This document shows, piece by piece, positions 1-8,648 of a stretch of 64,000 bases of DNA. Every line of letters begins with the position of its first letter. Position 1 is the first letter of the stretch. A program made the translations under genes and the position numbers. Source of the stretch: CAVQCA01 sp963763115 (GTDB taxonomy: Bacteria; Pseudomonadota; Gammaproteobacteria; UBA9214); assembly GCA_963763115.1 (NCBI GenBank), contig CAVXNM010000041.1, positions 62,001 to 126,000 of the forward strand, in the 5' to 3' direction. The notes under the pieces are model-generated. The model was given only the letters and a program-made list of their open reading frames with translations. It made no database searches and was not told where the DNA came from.

Positions 1-1962
1 CTGCGCGAGACCTGGTACCGGGAGTTCCTCTGGGCCCTGCGGCACGGCGCGATCCCGGCCGGGCGCATTATCTCCAATGCCGGCGCCCGGGAACACAAGC
101 CGTCCACCTCCACCATCAACTGCACCGTGTCCGGCACCATCGCCGATTCCATGAACGATATTCTGGAGAAGGTGCATGAGGCCGGGCTGACGCTGAAGGC
201 CGGCTGTGGCATCGGCTATGAGTTTTCCACGCTGCGTCCCCGCGGGGCCTATGTCTCCGGCGCCGGCGCCTACACCTCCGGCCCGCTGTCCTTCATGGAT
301 ATCTACGACAAGATGTGTTTCACCGTGTCGTCCGCCGGCGGCCGGCGTGGCGCGCAAATGGCGACCTTTGATGTCGGCCACCCGGATGTGATGGACTTCA
401 TCCGTGCCAAGCGCGAGGACGGCCGCCTGCGGCAGTTCAACCTGTCATTGCTGGTCAGCCAGGAGTTCATGGATGCCGTCAGGAACGACGCCGACTGGCA
501 ACTCGCGTTTCCCATCAACCGCCAGGAGCTGGATGGCGGTATCGATCTGAACGATTCACAGCGGGTGATCTGGCGGGAGTGGCCCGTGCAGGGCGATTAC
601 ATCACCAACAATGCCGGACTGGTGGCCTGCAAGGTTTACAAGACCGTGCCGGCGCGGCGCCTGTGGAACATGATCATGAGTTCGACCTACGATTTTGCCG
701 AACCGGGCTTCATCCTGATCGACAAGGTCAACGAGATGAACAATAACTGGTTCTGCGAGAATATCCGCGCCACCAATCCCTGCGGCGAGCAGCCGCTGCC
801 GCCCTATGGCGCCTGCCTGCTGGGCTCGATTAACCTGACCAAGTTTGTGCGCGATCCGTTTATGGACAAGGCGGAATTCGACTGGAAGGAATTCCGCAAG
901 GTGGTGGCCGTCTTCACCCGCATGCTGGACAACGTCGTCGAGATCAACGGGCTGCCGCTGGAGGAACAGCGCAGCGAGATCACGCGCAAGCGCCGCCACG
1001 GCATGGGTTTTCTGGGCCTCGGCTCCACGGTTACGATGCTGTGCATGAAGTACGGCGGGGAGGACTCGGTGCAGTTCACCGAGCGCGTCAGTCGTGAACT
1101 GGCGCTGACCGGCTGGCAGGTGGCGCTCGACCTGGCCAGGGAGAAGGGTCAGGCGCCGATCATGGACGAGGACTTCGAAGTCACCGGGGAGATGCTGCGC
1201 AAGCGGCCCGAGATGCGTCGCGACGGTTACCTGCCCGGCGACAGGGTGAAGGGCAGGGTGCTGCACGCGAAGTACAGCCGTTACATGCAGCGTCTGGCCG
1301 AAGTGGCGCCCGAACTGGTGTCTGAACTGGCGGAGAACGGCGCCCGTTTCACCCATCACAGCTCCATCGCACCGACCGGCACCATATCGCTGTCACTGGC
1401 CAACAATGCCAGCAATGGCATCGAACCCAGTTTCGCGCACCATTATTTCCGCAATGTGATCCGCGAAGGCAAGAAGAGCAAGGAAAAAGTTGACGTGTTC
1501 TCGTTCGAGCTGCTGGCCTTCCGGGAGCTGGTTAATTCGCAGGCCAGCGCCAGCATGGAAGGCGGAGGCGATGCGCTGCCGGATTATTTCATTGCCGCCG
1601 ACAACGTCACGCCGAAGCAGCATGTCGATATCCAGGCGGCGGCGCAGAAGTGGGTGGATTCCTCGATTTCCAAGACGGCCAATGTGCCGACGGACTATCC
1701 CTTCGAGGACTTCAAGGGTATCTACCTGTATGCCTACCAGAAGGAGCTGAAGGGCTGCACGACATTCCGCTTCAACCCGGAGGCCTTCCAGGGCGTGCTG
1801 GTCAAGGAGAAGGATCTGGAAAAGACCACCTATGAATTCACGCTGGAGGACGGCACGGTGGTGAGCCTCAGGGGCAATGAAGAGGTGGAGTATGACGGCG
1901 AGATCCATACGGCCGCCAATCTCTACGATGCCCTCAAGGAAGGGTACTACGGGAAATTCTGA
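1..1962 (+). CDS. nrdJa: Adenosylcobalamin-dependent ribonucleotide reductase, large part (NrdJa), 5'-truncated
   Basis: Class II reductase that makes deoxyribonucleotides with B12 and needs no oxygen. The frame is open from base 1, so the N-terminus lies outside the window; about 653 residues are present. Visible family marks: the N-C-T redox cysteine (codon 121-123), the NPCGEQPLPPYGACLLG active-site block with Cys at 781-783 and Glu at 787-789, and APTGTISL near 1370. The C-terminal tail of single-chain NrdJ is missing here and is supplied by the next gene, as in the split NrdJa/NrdJb enzyme of Pseudomonas aeruginosa. Seen: motifs and the stop at 1960-1962. Known: the family and the split arrangement. 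Inferred: that both halves form one enzyme. Confidence 0.95.
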   Translation: MRETWYREFLWALRHGAIPAGRIISNAGAREHKPSTSTINCTVSGTIADSMNDILEKVHEAGLTLKAGCGIGYEFSTLRPRGAYVSGAGAYTSGPLSFMDIYDKMCFTVSSAGGRRGAQMATFDVGHPDVMDFIRAKREDGRLRQFNLSLLVSQEFMDAVRNDADWQLAFPINRQELDGGIDLNDSQRVIWREWPVQGDYITNNAGLVACKVYKTVPARRLWNMIMSSTYDFAEPGFILIDKVNEMNNNWFCENIRATNPCGEQPLPPYGACLLGSINLTKFVRDPFMDKAEFDWKEFRKVVAVFTRMLDNVVEINGLPLEEQRSEITRKRRHGMGFLGLGSTVTMLCMKYGGEDSVQFTERVSRELALTGWQVALDLAREKGQAPIMDEDFEVTGEMLRKRPEMRRDGYLPGDRVKGRVLHAKYSRYMQRLAEVAPELVSELAENGARFTHHSSIAPTGTISLSLANNASNGIEPSFAHHYFRNVIREGKKSKEKVDVFSFELLAFRELVNSQASASMEGGGDALPDYFIAADNVTPKQHVDIQAAAQKWVDSSISKTANVPTDYPFEDFKGIYLYAYQKELKGCTTFRFNPEAFQGVLVKEKDLEKTTYEFTLEDGTVVSLRGNEEVEYDGEIHTAANLYDALKEGYYGKF

Positions 1963-1997
1963 TCAACAGGACGCAACCAGACACGCAGGAGCCGCCC

Positions 1998-2711
1998 ATG
2001 GCAACCAGAATCGAGAAAAAAATCATCAGTTACGGCGTCAGGAAGGACGAGCCACAGGAAGCCGTGAAACCAGCGGCTGCCAATGAACCGAAAGCCGCTG
2101 CACTGGCGCAGGACAAGGTTGTTCAGCTGCACGAGAAGCTGAAACGCCCGGAGATGCTGATCGGTTCGACCTACAAGGTCAAGACGCCGCTCTCGGAGCA
2201 TGCCCTTTATGTCACCATCAATGACATCATCCTCAATGCCGGCACGGAACACGAACTGCGGCGGCCCTTCGAGATATTCATCAACTCGAAGAACATGGAC
2301 CACTTCCAGTGGATCGTGGCCCTGACGCGTATTGTCTCGGCGGTTTTCCGCAAGGGGGGAGACGTCACCTTCCTGGTGGAGGAGCTGCGTTCGGTATTCG
2401 ATCCGCGCGGCGGCTATTTCAAGAAGGGCGGCAAGTACATGCCCTCGCTGGTGGCGGAGATCGGGGATGCCATTGAATGCCACATGCGCATGATCGGGCT
2501 GATGAAGGATGACACCCTGGACGAGCATCAGAAGAAACTCGTGGCCGAGAAGCGCGCCCAGTATGAATCGGCGCTCGAGACCGCCGAGTCCGGGGATAGC
2601 GGCGATTTTCCCAAGGGCTCCCAGCTGTGCGGCAAGTGCCAGACCCGGGCGGTGATCCAGATGGACGGTTGTCTCACCTGTCTGAACTGCGGCGATTCCA
2701 AGTGCGGATGA
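1998..2711 (+). CDS. nrdJb: NrdJb, small subunit of split class II ribonucleotide reductase (TSCPD and zinc-ribbon-like tail)
   Basis: A 237-residue protein 35 bases after nrdJa, so almost certainly in the same transcript. The middle carries the TSCPD-type fold seen at the C-terminus of single-chain NrdJ (INSKNMDHFQWIVALTR, RGGYFKKGGKYMPSL). The last 30 residues hold six cysteines in pairs (C211, C214, C225, C228, C231, C236), fitting a metal site or the redox-active tail that re-reduces the active site. The first 45 residues are low complexity (Ala/Lys/Glu) and look like a linker. By analogy with P. aeruginosa, NrdJb is needed with NrdJa for activity. Start ATG at 1998 follows a GGAG-type site (CAGGAGCCGCC). 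Confidence 0.9.
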   Translation: MATRIEKKIISYGVRKDEPQEAVKPAAANEPKAAALAQDKVVQLHEKLKRPEMLIGSTYKVKTPLSEHALYVTINDIILNAGTEHELRRPFEIFINSKNMDHFQWIVALTRIVSAVFRKGGDVTFLVEELRSVFDPRGGYFKKGGKYMPSLVAEIGDAIECHMRMIGLMKDDTLDEHQKKLVAEKRAQYESALETAESGDSGDFPKGSQLCGKCQTRAVIQMDGCLTCLNCGDSKCG

Positions 2712-2721
2712 TATCCGCTTG

Positions 2722-2750
2722 TTGATTGCCGGCGTGCAATCCGCTATATA
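2722..2750 (+). promoter_or_regulatory. Predicted sigma-70 promoter
   Basis: TTGATT (2722-2727), a 17-base spacer, then TATATA (2745-2750). It lies after the nrdJb stop and about 95 bases before the small gene at 2847, which it could serve. Prediction from sequence only. Confidence 0.5.
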
Positions 2751-2846
2751 TGGTACAGTATACACACTCCTGCACCGTTGAAGCGGGCAGGGGAATAACA
2801 ATAAGTTACGCCAAAGGGGTTAAAACCCTGGCGGAGGAGATGCGGC

Positions 2847-3071
2847 ATGTTTCTGCAACAAAGGCCTATTCCAGGCTATTGGTACAGCAATCTGTTGGGT
2901 CAGCTGATTCAGGTCAGGGCCATTCTGTATATTTCCGGTAAACGCACCCGTATCGCGCTGGAAGACATCCACGGCAAGCGCAGTCATGTCGATGTGGTCA
3001 GCTGGCGGGACATGGACCTCGTGCTGCATTCCCCGGTGATTGAACAGCGGCACGCCATGCGGGATTACTGA
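2847..3071 (+). CDS. Small hypothetical protein, 74 residues
   Basis: Begins MFLQQRPIPGYWYSNLLGQL. I do not recognise a named family. It has a strong ribosome-binding site (GGAGGAG, 8 bases before the ATG) and its own candidate promoter at 2722-2750, both arguing for a real gene. Composition is mixed, with a hydrophobic N-terminal third rich in aromatic residues and a basic middle (KRTRIALEDIHGKRSH) that could form a short beta-rich domain. No signal peptide or membrane helix is evident. It converges with the ELM1-family gene, 23 bases apart. Function unknown. Confidence 0.65.
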   Translation: MFLQQRPIPGYWYSNLLGQLIQVRAILYISGKRTRIALEDIHGKRSHVDVVSWRDMDLVLHSPVIEQRHAMRDY

Positions 3072-3094
3072 CTCCTGTGCTTCGGCCGCGCCGT

Positions 3095-4240
3095 TCAGGT
3101 CGTGGCCATGAGCGCCATGATGCGTTGCACGGCGATGCCGAGGTCATCGGGCACTTGCCCGTCGGGCGTATGCGGCAGGGTGTCGCCTGTGTACGCTGCC
3201 AGCCCCTTGCTGACAAGCATGTCATGAAAGGCCGTGAAATCGCGCGTCTGGGTGATGATGTGCAGGCGAAAAAGTATCCTTGCCAAACCCCGGCGCAGCC
3301 TGCCGCCGGGGCTGCCGTTTTCCGGCTTGAACATCCAGCGTATGAATGCGCGTCTTGACTGGTCGAGTGCGCCCAGCGAACTCACCGGCAACGGGAAGAT
3401 GGCCAGCGGCTTGCGCAGGCGGATGACCTCCACCATCATGGAAATGCTGTCACCGGTGACTACGAAACCGTCGGCAAGTCCCAGCAGGCCCCGGTAGGGG
3501 TTGGCGGCGTCGGCCGCCGACCAGGCGAAGAGTCGGGCTCCTGCCGGCAGGCCCGCCCGCAATGCCGCGACAACGTCGGGCGGTGTGCGCCGGCTGGTGG
3601 TGATATACGGCGTGCCGCCGGTTTCCCCGATGATCCGTTCGATGTAGTCCAGCAGGCTACGGGTGATCGAGGGGTTGAATACAAACGGACCGGTGGGCCC
3701 GCCGATCAGAAAGGCGATCAGCGGGCGGGGTAGTTCCCGCAGGCGCGGTTCCCACTCAGCGGCGGCCTGCGCGATCTGGGTCTCGTCGACACGCATCAAC
3801 GGCAGCGAAATCGCCTGCAGGTTGGTCAGTGGCGGAAACTGGTTTTCGGCGCTGTAGATGACCAGGTCATAATCATCCGGGCTGGTCGAGGGTTTGCCCA
3901 GCAGCACGATGCGGGTGTGCCCTCCGGATTGTTTGCGGATCCACAAGGCGACATTGGCCGGCCTGCGGCCGCTGGTCAGGATCAGGTCGGGCCACGGGGG
4001 TTCCAGCGGGTCCGAGCGCCCGCGGTCGATATGATAGAGCGTCGGGCCGACCTTCGGTTTCCCCAGAATGAAGGGATCGAGCACCTGGATATGCTTGTCT
4101 GTGCATACCCAGGGCAGGGCTTGCTCTATGGCTCTGACCTGGGCATTGTCCCCCGGCTTGTCACCCAGTACGACCCAGACGCCGGGTGCGGCCTTGCCGG
4201 TCGTGGAAGTGATGTCAGCGGGCGTGATATCGGACTGCAT
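3095..4240 (-). CDS. ELM1/DUF1022-family protein, putative envelope glycosyltransferase
   Basis: 381 residues of the family named after plant mitochondrial fission protein ELM1. Bacterial members have a GT-B-like fold and sit among lipopolysaccharide genes, where they are suspected glycosyltransferases. Family features seen: an N-terminal VWVVLGDKPGDNAQ segment, a central TSGRRPANVALWIRK block, LIAFLIGGPTGPFVF, TTSRRTPP and the acceptor-end VVTGDSISMMVEVIRLRKP. It is the 3'-most gene of a minus-strand run containing two sulfotransferases and an LpxL-type acyltransferase, which supports an outer-membrane role. The substrate cannot be told from sequence; calling it a glycosyltransferase is inference. 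Confidence 0.85.
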   Translation of the reverse strand: MQSDITPADITSTTGKAAPGVWVVLGDKPGDNAQVRAIEQALPWVCTDKHIQVLDPFILGKPKVGPTLYHIDRGRSDPLEPPWPDLILTSGRRPANVALWIRKQSGGHTRIVLLGKPSTSPDDYDLVIYSAENQFPPLTNLQAISLPLMRVDETQIAQAAAEWEPRLRELPRPLIAFLIGGPTGPFVFNPSITRSLLDYIERIIGETGGTPYITTSRRTPPDVVAALRAGLPAGARLFAWSAADAANPYRGLLGLADGFVVTGDSISMMVEVIRLRKPLAIFPLPVSSLGALDQSRRAFIRWMFKPENGSPGGRLRRGLARILFRLHIITQTRDFTAFHDMLVSKGLAAYTGDTLPHTPDGQVPDDLGIAVQRIMALMATT

Positions 4241-4298
4241 TCAGGCGTCGGGGTCAGAAAAATATCTGGGCCCGGGCGTCGCGGGTCGCTGCTGCCGC

Positions 4299-5261
4299 TC
4301 AGGCGCTGGCACTGCTCTTCGCAACGTGGCTGCCGGACGGCAGGTAACCGAACGTCGGCGACAGACGTGACATCATCAACTCCTCGAGTTCGGCCACCTG
4401 TTCCGCAGTGAAATATTCGGCGTAGCCCCCCACCTTGCCGCGCCGCACCTTGAAGCTGTCCGGGTCGCCGGCATTGCGCAGCGTCATGCCGCCACGACGG
4501 AAAAAGCCGCTGCTTTCCAGCTTGCGCAGGTTGTCGAAGCCACCGAAACTGACCGCTTCCCCGATTTCCGCATCGCTGAACGTTTCACCCATCAGGCCGG
4601 TGATCTGTTTCAGGGTGGCGGCGGGGGTGGTGCGCAGATCCTCGTAGCGCACCAGCAGGGGGTGCTCGAGTTCTTCCAGATTGCGCTCCCAGGTGTTCAG
4701 GTAGTCGATCAGGAAGGGCAGGCCGATATCGCTGTGGCGCACGAAATCCCACATCGATATTGTGCGCCGGTCAATCGGGTGCGCGATGAAGTGGTTGATC
4801 AGTTCCTGCTTGTGGGCGGACTGGCGCTTCGTGAACTGGAAAAACCAGGACACGGCGATATCTATCGGATTGCGCGCCAGAAACATCACCGGTTTGTGGC
4901 GCAACGGCGCATCCGCTGCGCCGGCCGCCAGCACCCCGCCGACACTGCCTTCGTAGCTGTAGTAACCGTTGGTGGCGGCCAGACGCGGAATGGCCGGATT
5001 GCGCAGGGCCAGCTCGTCGGAGCCGATCAGCTCCGAAGGCTTGAGATCATAGCGAACCTGATAGAGCCGGGCTATCATGACCTTGAGCCAGGTATTGCCG
5101 CTCTTGGGGTGTCCGATGATGATCAGTCCGGCGCGGTTGGCGATGGCGAGTTCCAGGCGGGAGAGCAGCCGTTCGCGCAGCGTGACCCGCCACGGACGCG
5201 GCAATAGCGCCGTCGGCACCAGGATGGCCCATTTTTTGACACCGTCGCGAACTGTGATCAT
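4299..5261 (-). CDS. PAPS-dependent sulfotransferase domain protein (1 of 4)
   Basis: About 320 residues. It should move sulfate from PAPS to a hydroxyl or amine. The 5'-phosphosulfate loop is GHPKSGNTWLK (residues 51-60), the 3'-phosphate region is FLARNPIDIAVSWFFQ, and the C-terminal KVRRGKVGGYAEYF matches the RKG-G-W block of the family. I chose ATG 5261, preceded by GGAAAA; ATGs at 5276 and 5288 and a TTG at 5348 are in frame but lack a clear ribosome-binding site. It shares the KVRR-KVGGY signature with the two sulfotransferases at 8649 and 10620, so these three look like paralogues. No signal peptide, hence probably cytoplasmic. Acceptor unknown; a surface glycan or lipid precursor is inferred from the neighbours. 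Confidence 0.88.
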   Translation of the reverse strand: MITVRDGVKKWAILVPTALLPRPWRVTLRERLLSRLELAIANRAGLIIIGHPKSGNTWLKVMIARLYQVRYDLKPSELIGSDELALRNPAIPRLAATNGYYSYEGSVGGVLAAGAADAPLRHKPVMFLARNPIDIAVSWFFQFTKRQSAHKQELINHFIAHPIDRRTISMWDFVRHSDIGLPFLIDYLNTWERNLEELEHPLLVRYEDLRTTPAATLKQITGLMGETFSDAEIGEAVSFGGFDNLRKLESSGFFRRGGMTLRNAGDPDSFKVRRGKVGGYAEYFTAEQVAELEELMMSRLSPTFGYLPSGSHVAKSSASA

Positions 5262-5420
5262 GGTGTTTTCCGGCATGGCTGCAGGCATGGACAGGGTATG
5301 CCGGGGGGGAACCGTTCCAGCACTGAAGACGCCGCGATTCTGCCCCAACCGTCCGGCAAGTGCAATGCGACCGGGGTGACCGGTCCCGTTCCCGCCAGGG
5401 GAGCGTGCAACCGGGAATCC

Positions 5421-6442
5421 TCAACGCCAGTGGCTGAAGTCACGCGCCAGGAGTCCGGATAATTTCGCGACATCCTCCGCGAAATACTCACGCAGCGTCG
5501 CGCGCATCTCCTCCGTCAGGATCTGGCGCTGCTTGCTGTCGCGAGAGTTCAGGGTCTTGATGCGCTTGCGCAGGCCCTTCAGACGTTTCAGCATCCTCGC
5601 ATCGCTGATGGCCAGCAGGCGGAAGGCCCAGGACGGCGGGTTCATCACGAACTGTTGCAGCCACCGGGACTTGAAACCGCTGGTACCGCGCTTGCGCTTG
5701 AACTTTACCTGTCCGTCGTCGTCGACCCCGATGAATGCCAGGGCGCGCAGGTAAACGGCGCGCGGGTCCTGGATGAAATCATCGAACACGATGACATGAC
5801 AACGCTCGCGACCGGCGACCTCGAACAGGCGTTCGAGATGCATGCCGAGTTTGCCGAGGATGCCGTACTGCAGCAGTCGTGCATCACGGCAGCGTTTCGG
5901 AATTCGCTGCCCCGCCGCACGGCTGGCCTGCAGATCCCATGCCCTGGCGAAATCCTCTTCATCCTCATCGAGCTGGAAGAGCATACGACTGTGATAGGAA
6001 CGCATCATCTCCACCGGATTTCTCACCAGCACGATGAATTTCGCGCGCGGATCGAAGGCCAGAACCCGCCGGATCGCATCCGGCTCGTAGAGGTAGGACA
6101 CCGAGCCATCGCCGATGGCCTGGTGATCGGCGTTCAGATCATGGTGGTAGCGGAGAGGTACTGCTGTCGCAGATCGCTCTCGCTCACCCCGGGACGAGGT
6201 TCGAGAAAGAAATGGGGCTCCTTGGGCTTGGAAAAACTGATGCGGGGATTTCCCGCCAGGGCCTTGCTGACCGCTGTGGTGCCGCAGCGGGGCGCGCCCA
6301 CCACGAAAAAGCCGGGGGGGAATTCAGTAATCCTTTCCTTGCCGGTATCCGCGCTATAACCGAAACCCTCGATCTCCGCGATACAGCGCGGCGTGGGTTT
6401 GCTTTTCGGGTGACGGAGTGATTTACGCAATGTATTCAGCAT
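5421..6442 (-). pseudogene. Sulfotransferase broken by one frameshift (2 of 4)
   Basis: Two minus-strand frames together make one sulfotransferase of a different subtype (heparan N-sulfotransferase-like). The 5' part, 6442 down to about 6134, has the PAPS loop VVGAPRCGTTAVSKAL and SKPKEPHFFLEPRPG, then runs into a stop after YLSATTMI. The 3' part, from about 6165 to 5421 in another frame, reads RYHHDLNADHQAIGDGSVSYLYEP then FIVLVRNPVEMMRSYHSRM. Adding one C in the run near 6155-6160 would restore a continuous protein of about 340 residues. Either a true recent frameshift or a sequencing error: both halves are otherwise intact with no internal stops. The GTG at 6101 is an unlikely independent start because it falls inside the domain. 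Confidence 0.8.
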
Positions 6443-6524
6443 GAGTGACTGTCGGCATGTCTGGCCAAGTTTGCGGCATTATAGGCATATTGGCCCCGCC
6501 GGACATCCCGCCGGGGGGTGGAGA

Positions 6525-7469
6525 TCAGGGACGCCTCGCATCCTTGGGCCAGCGTCGCTTCGAGCACAGCCAGTCCTGGGGCTGTTCCCTGATCCAGGCC
6601 TCGAATAATTTGTTGAGTTGACGGGTCATATCGAGAATTTTCTGCTCCTCATCCGTGATTCCCGTGGAGGCGGTGATTGATGGTTCGAAGCTTACGCGGA
6701 AGCGGGCCTTCCCGAGGCGCTGCACCCGGATCGGTACAAGGTCGCAGTGGTAGCGCAGCGCCAGCCGTGCCGGGGTGGTCGAGGTGTTCATATCCAGCCC
6801 GAAGAACGGCACCGGTTCGCCCGAATCGACCCGTTGGTCAACCAGCAGCCCGATGGATCTGCTCTTGCCGAGTTCGCGCACCAGAGTGCGGATGCTGCCA
6901 TCCCGCGGCAACATGTTTACGCCCATGCGTGCGCGCGCCTTGTAGAGCATGCGATCCAGCATGGGATTCTGCAAGGGGGTATAGAGCACGCTGACGGGGA
7001 TGCCCAGCCGTATCGCCGAGGCGAGCGGTATTTCCCAGTTTGCCAGGTGGGCGCTGACGAAGACCGCCGCTTTGCCGGTATGCTGAAACACCGGGCTGTC
7101 GTTGTTGATGGCGATTTCGAGCCGATCGGGTTCGCCCGCCGCTGCATAGGCCCGCAGATGCGGGTATTCGGCCAGCACCGCCCCGACGTTGCCCCAGATT
7201 TTCCGGATCAATGCCTCGATCTCGCCCGCGGATTTATCCGGGAAGGCGAGGGTAAGGTTGCGCCGGAAAATCCGTGTTTTGTCCAGACGGGGTCCGATGG
7301 CGCGAAATAGCCGGCGACCCAGGGCGGAGGCGCGCTCAGGCGACAGCAGCCGGCTGATGCCAAGGAGGACCCCGAATGCCCCCGCCTCGACGGCCCACAG
7401 GAGGCGCTGCAGCGAGGGCAGCCGCTTCACTGCCTTGTTGAACGAATTCCCCAGTATCAGTCGGGCCAT
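6525..7469 (-). CDS. LpxL/HtrB-family lysophospholipid (lipid A) acyltransferase
   Basis: 314 residues. This family adds secondary acyl chains to Kdo-lipid A or related lipids at the inner membrane, using acyl-ACP. The catalytic H-X4-E motif is HLANWE (H141-E146), preceded by the usual VFVSA strand. Other family blocks: NLTLAFPDKS, SVLYTPLQNPMLDRMLY and LVDQRVDSGEPVPFFG. An N-terminal hydrophobic stretch (residues 22-43) fits a membrane anchor. Within a run of envelope-modifying genes it may be a specialised rather than the housekeeping LpxL; the lipid acceptor is not evident. Start ATG at 7469. Confidence 0.88.
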   Translation of the reverse strand: MARLILGNSFNKAVKRLPSLQRLLWAVEAGAFGVLLGISRLLSPERASALGRRLFRAIGPRLDKTRIFRRNLTLAFPDKSAGEIEALIRKIWGNVGAVLAEYPHLRAYAAAGEPDRLEIAINNDSPVFQHTGKAAVFVSAHLANWEIPLASAIRLGIPVSVLYTPLQNPMLDRMLYKARARMGVNMLPRDGSIRTLVRELGKSRSIGLLVDQRVDSGEPVPFFGLDMNTSTTPARLALRYHCDLVPIRVQRLGKARFRVSFEPSITASTGITDEEQKILDMTRQLNKLFEAWIREQPQDWLCSKRRWPKDARRP

Positions 7470-7594
7470 GTCAGTTGATCCGGTAAGTCGTTGTGGTCAG
7501 GACAAATCGCCCGCGGCGGTGGTACCGCCATGTCGCCGCGTTTGCCCGTGTGAGAACGCGACCGGCAAATCCTAACACGGCGCTCACCCCCGGA

Positions 7595-7639
7595 ATTGAC
7601 CTGTGTCAATACGGTAGACTGATGCTCTCGTGGTAGAAT
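7595..7639 (+). promoter_or_regulatory. Candidate CRP/FNR-family operator with downstream -10
   Basis: Perfect inverted repeat ATTGAC (7595-7600), four bases, GTCAAT (7605-7610), of the form used by CRP/FNR-family regulators. A TAGAAT -10-like box lies at 7634-7639; a start at about 7645 would put the palindrome centre near -42, the class II position. No good -35 is visible, as expected for an activated promoter. It precedes the GT8-like gene at 7712. Prediction only. Confidence 0.4.
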
Positions 7640-7711
7640 CCCCCACTTCGATGAACGGGTTACCGCCCCCGCGACAGCAGCGGATGGCGGGCAGCGAGAG
7701 GTGTTACGGGT

Positions 7712-8614
7712 ATGCAAAATTGCGTTTTCATACAGGCTAATCACAAGCAATGGCTCGGTGCGCTGATCGCGCAATATGCCCTGCGGCGTAATTCCTCCCA
7801 TAACGACCGGTTCGATGTCAGAATCATGAATTACAAGGATTATCCGTTCATGAGCGCCCGCGAGGGCGAGCTGTTTCTGCGTGACGGCGACAGGCGTCCA
7901 TGGGTCAGCGACGATCTGCAGTCCTTCACCCCGACGCGTTTCATGCCGCCGGAATTGATGGGCTACCAGGGCCGCTCGGTTGTCATCGATCCCGATGTAT
8001 TCGCCGTGGCTGACGTCTGGGAGCTGCTGTCGAGAGACATGCAGGGGCATGCCATCCTGTGCCGGCCCAAGTCCGGCAACAAGGGCAAGCATGGCTGCCT
8101 CGCCACCAGTGTCATGTTGCTGGACAATGCCAAACTCACGCACTGGAAGGTCGAACAGCAGTTCAACGAAATGTTCGAGTTCAAGCGCGATTACATGAAA
8201 TGGGTCTGTCTCAAATACGAGGATCCGGACACCATCGGTCTGTTCGAGAACGAGTGGAACGACTTCGACCACCTCACGGAAAAGACACGGATGCTGCACA
8301 ACACCAAGCGCAGGACCCAGCCCTGGAAAACCGGGCTTCCGGTTGATTTTCGCCCGGCCGACACCTTCCGGCTGTTTCCGCCGAGACACTGGATTCGCCG
8401 TTCCCGCCGCGCATTGTTCGGTGATTACCGCTTTACGGGACATTACAAGTCACATCCTGATCGCCGGCAGGAGCAATATTTCTTCGGCCTGGTGCGGGAA
8501 TGCCTCGACAAGGGGGTTTTCGGCGAAGACCTGCTGCGGGAGGAGATGGCCAGGAACCACCTGCGTCACGACGCTATCGAGGTGCTCAAGCGCACCCCGC
8601 CGCTCGCGGCGTAA
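7712..8614 (+). CDS. GT8-like glycosyltransferase, putative
   Basis: 300 residues, no signal peptide. The segment SVVIDPDVFAVADVWELLS (D93-x-D95) resembles the D-x-D metal and nucleotide-sugar site of GT-A folds, especially GT8, where it is followed by a similar DI-EL helix. The N-terminal CVFIQANHKQWLGALIAQYAL and the RYS-like VRIMNYKDYPF are consistent with the first strands of that fold, and MLHNTKRRTQPWKTG resembles the GT8 H-x-G-x-KPW-like block near the C-terminus. ATG 7712 follows GAGAGGTG. It lies head-to-tail against sulfotransferase 3 and just downstream of a candidate FNR/CRP-type site. Donor and acceptor unknown. Confidence 0.65.
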   Translation: MQNCVFIQANHKQWLGALIAQYALRRNSSHNDRFDVRIMNYKDYPFMSAREGELFLRDGDRRPWVSDDLQSFTPTRFMPPELMGYQGRSVVIDPDVFAVADVWELLSRDMQGHAILCRPKSGNKGKHGCLATSVMLLDNAKLTHWKVEQQFNEMFEFKRDYMKWVCLKYEDPDTIGLFENEWNDFDHLTEKTRMLHNTKRRTQPWKTGLPVDFRPADTFRLFPPRHWIRRSRRALFGDYRFTGHYKSHPDRRQEQYFFGLVRECLDKGVFGEDLLREEMARNHLRHDAIEVLKRTPPLAA

Positions 8615-8648
8615 AGAAACCCGCCTGCCCCGCGCGTGAGTTTGCAGG

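Noticed and set aside
5262..5348. TTG-start extension of sulfotransferase 1
   Set aside because: Extra residues match no paralogue and the TTG lacks a ribosome-binding site.
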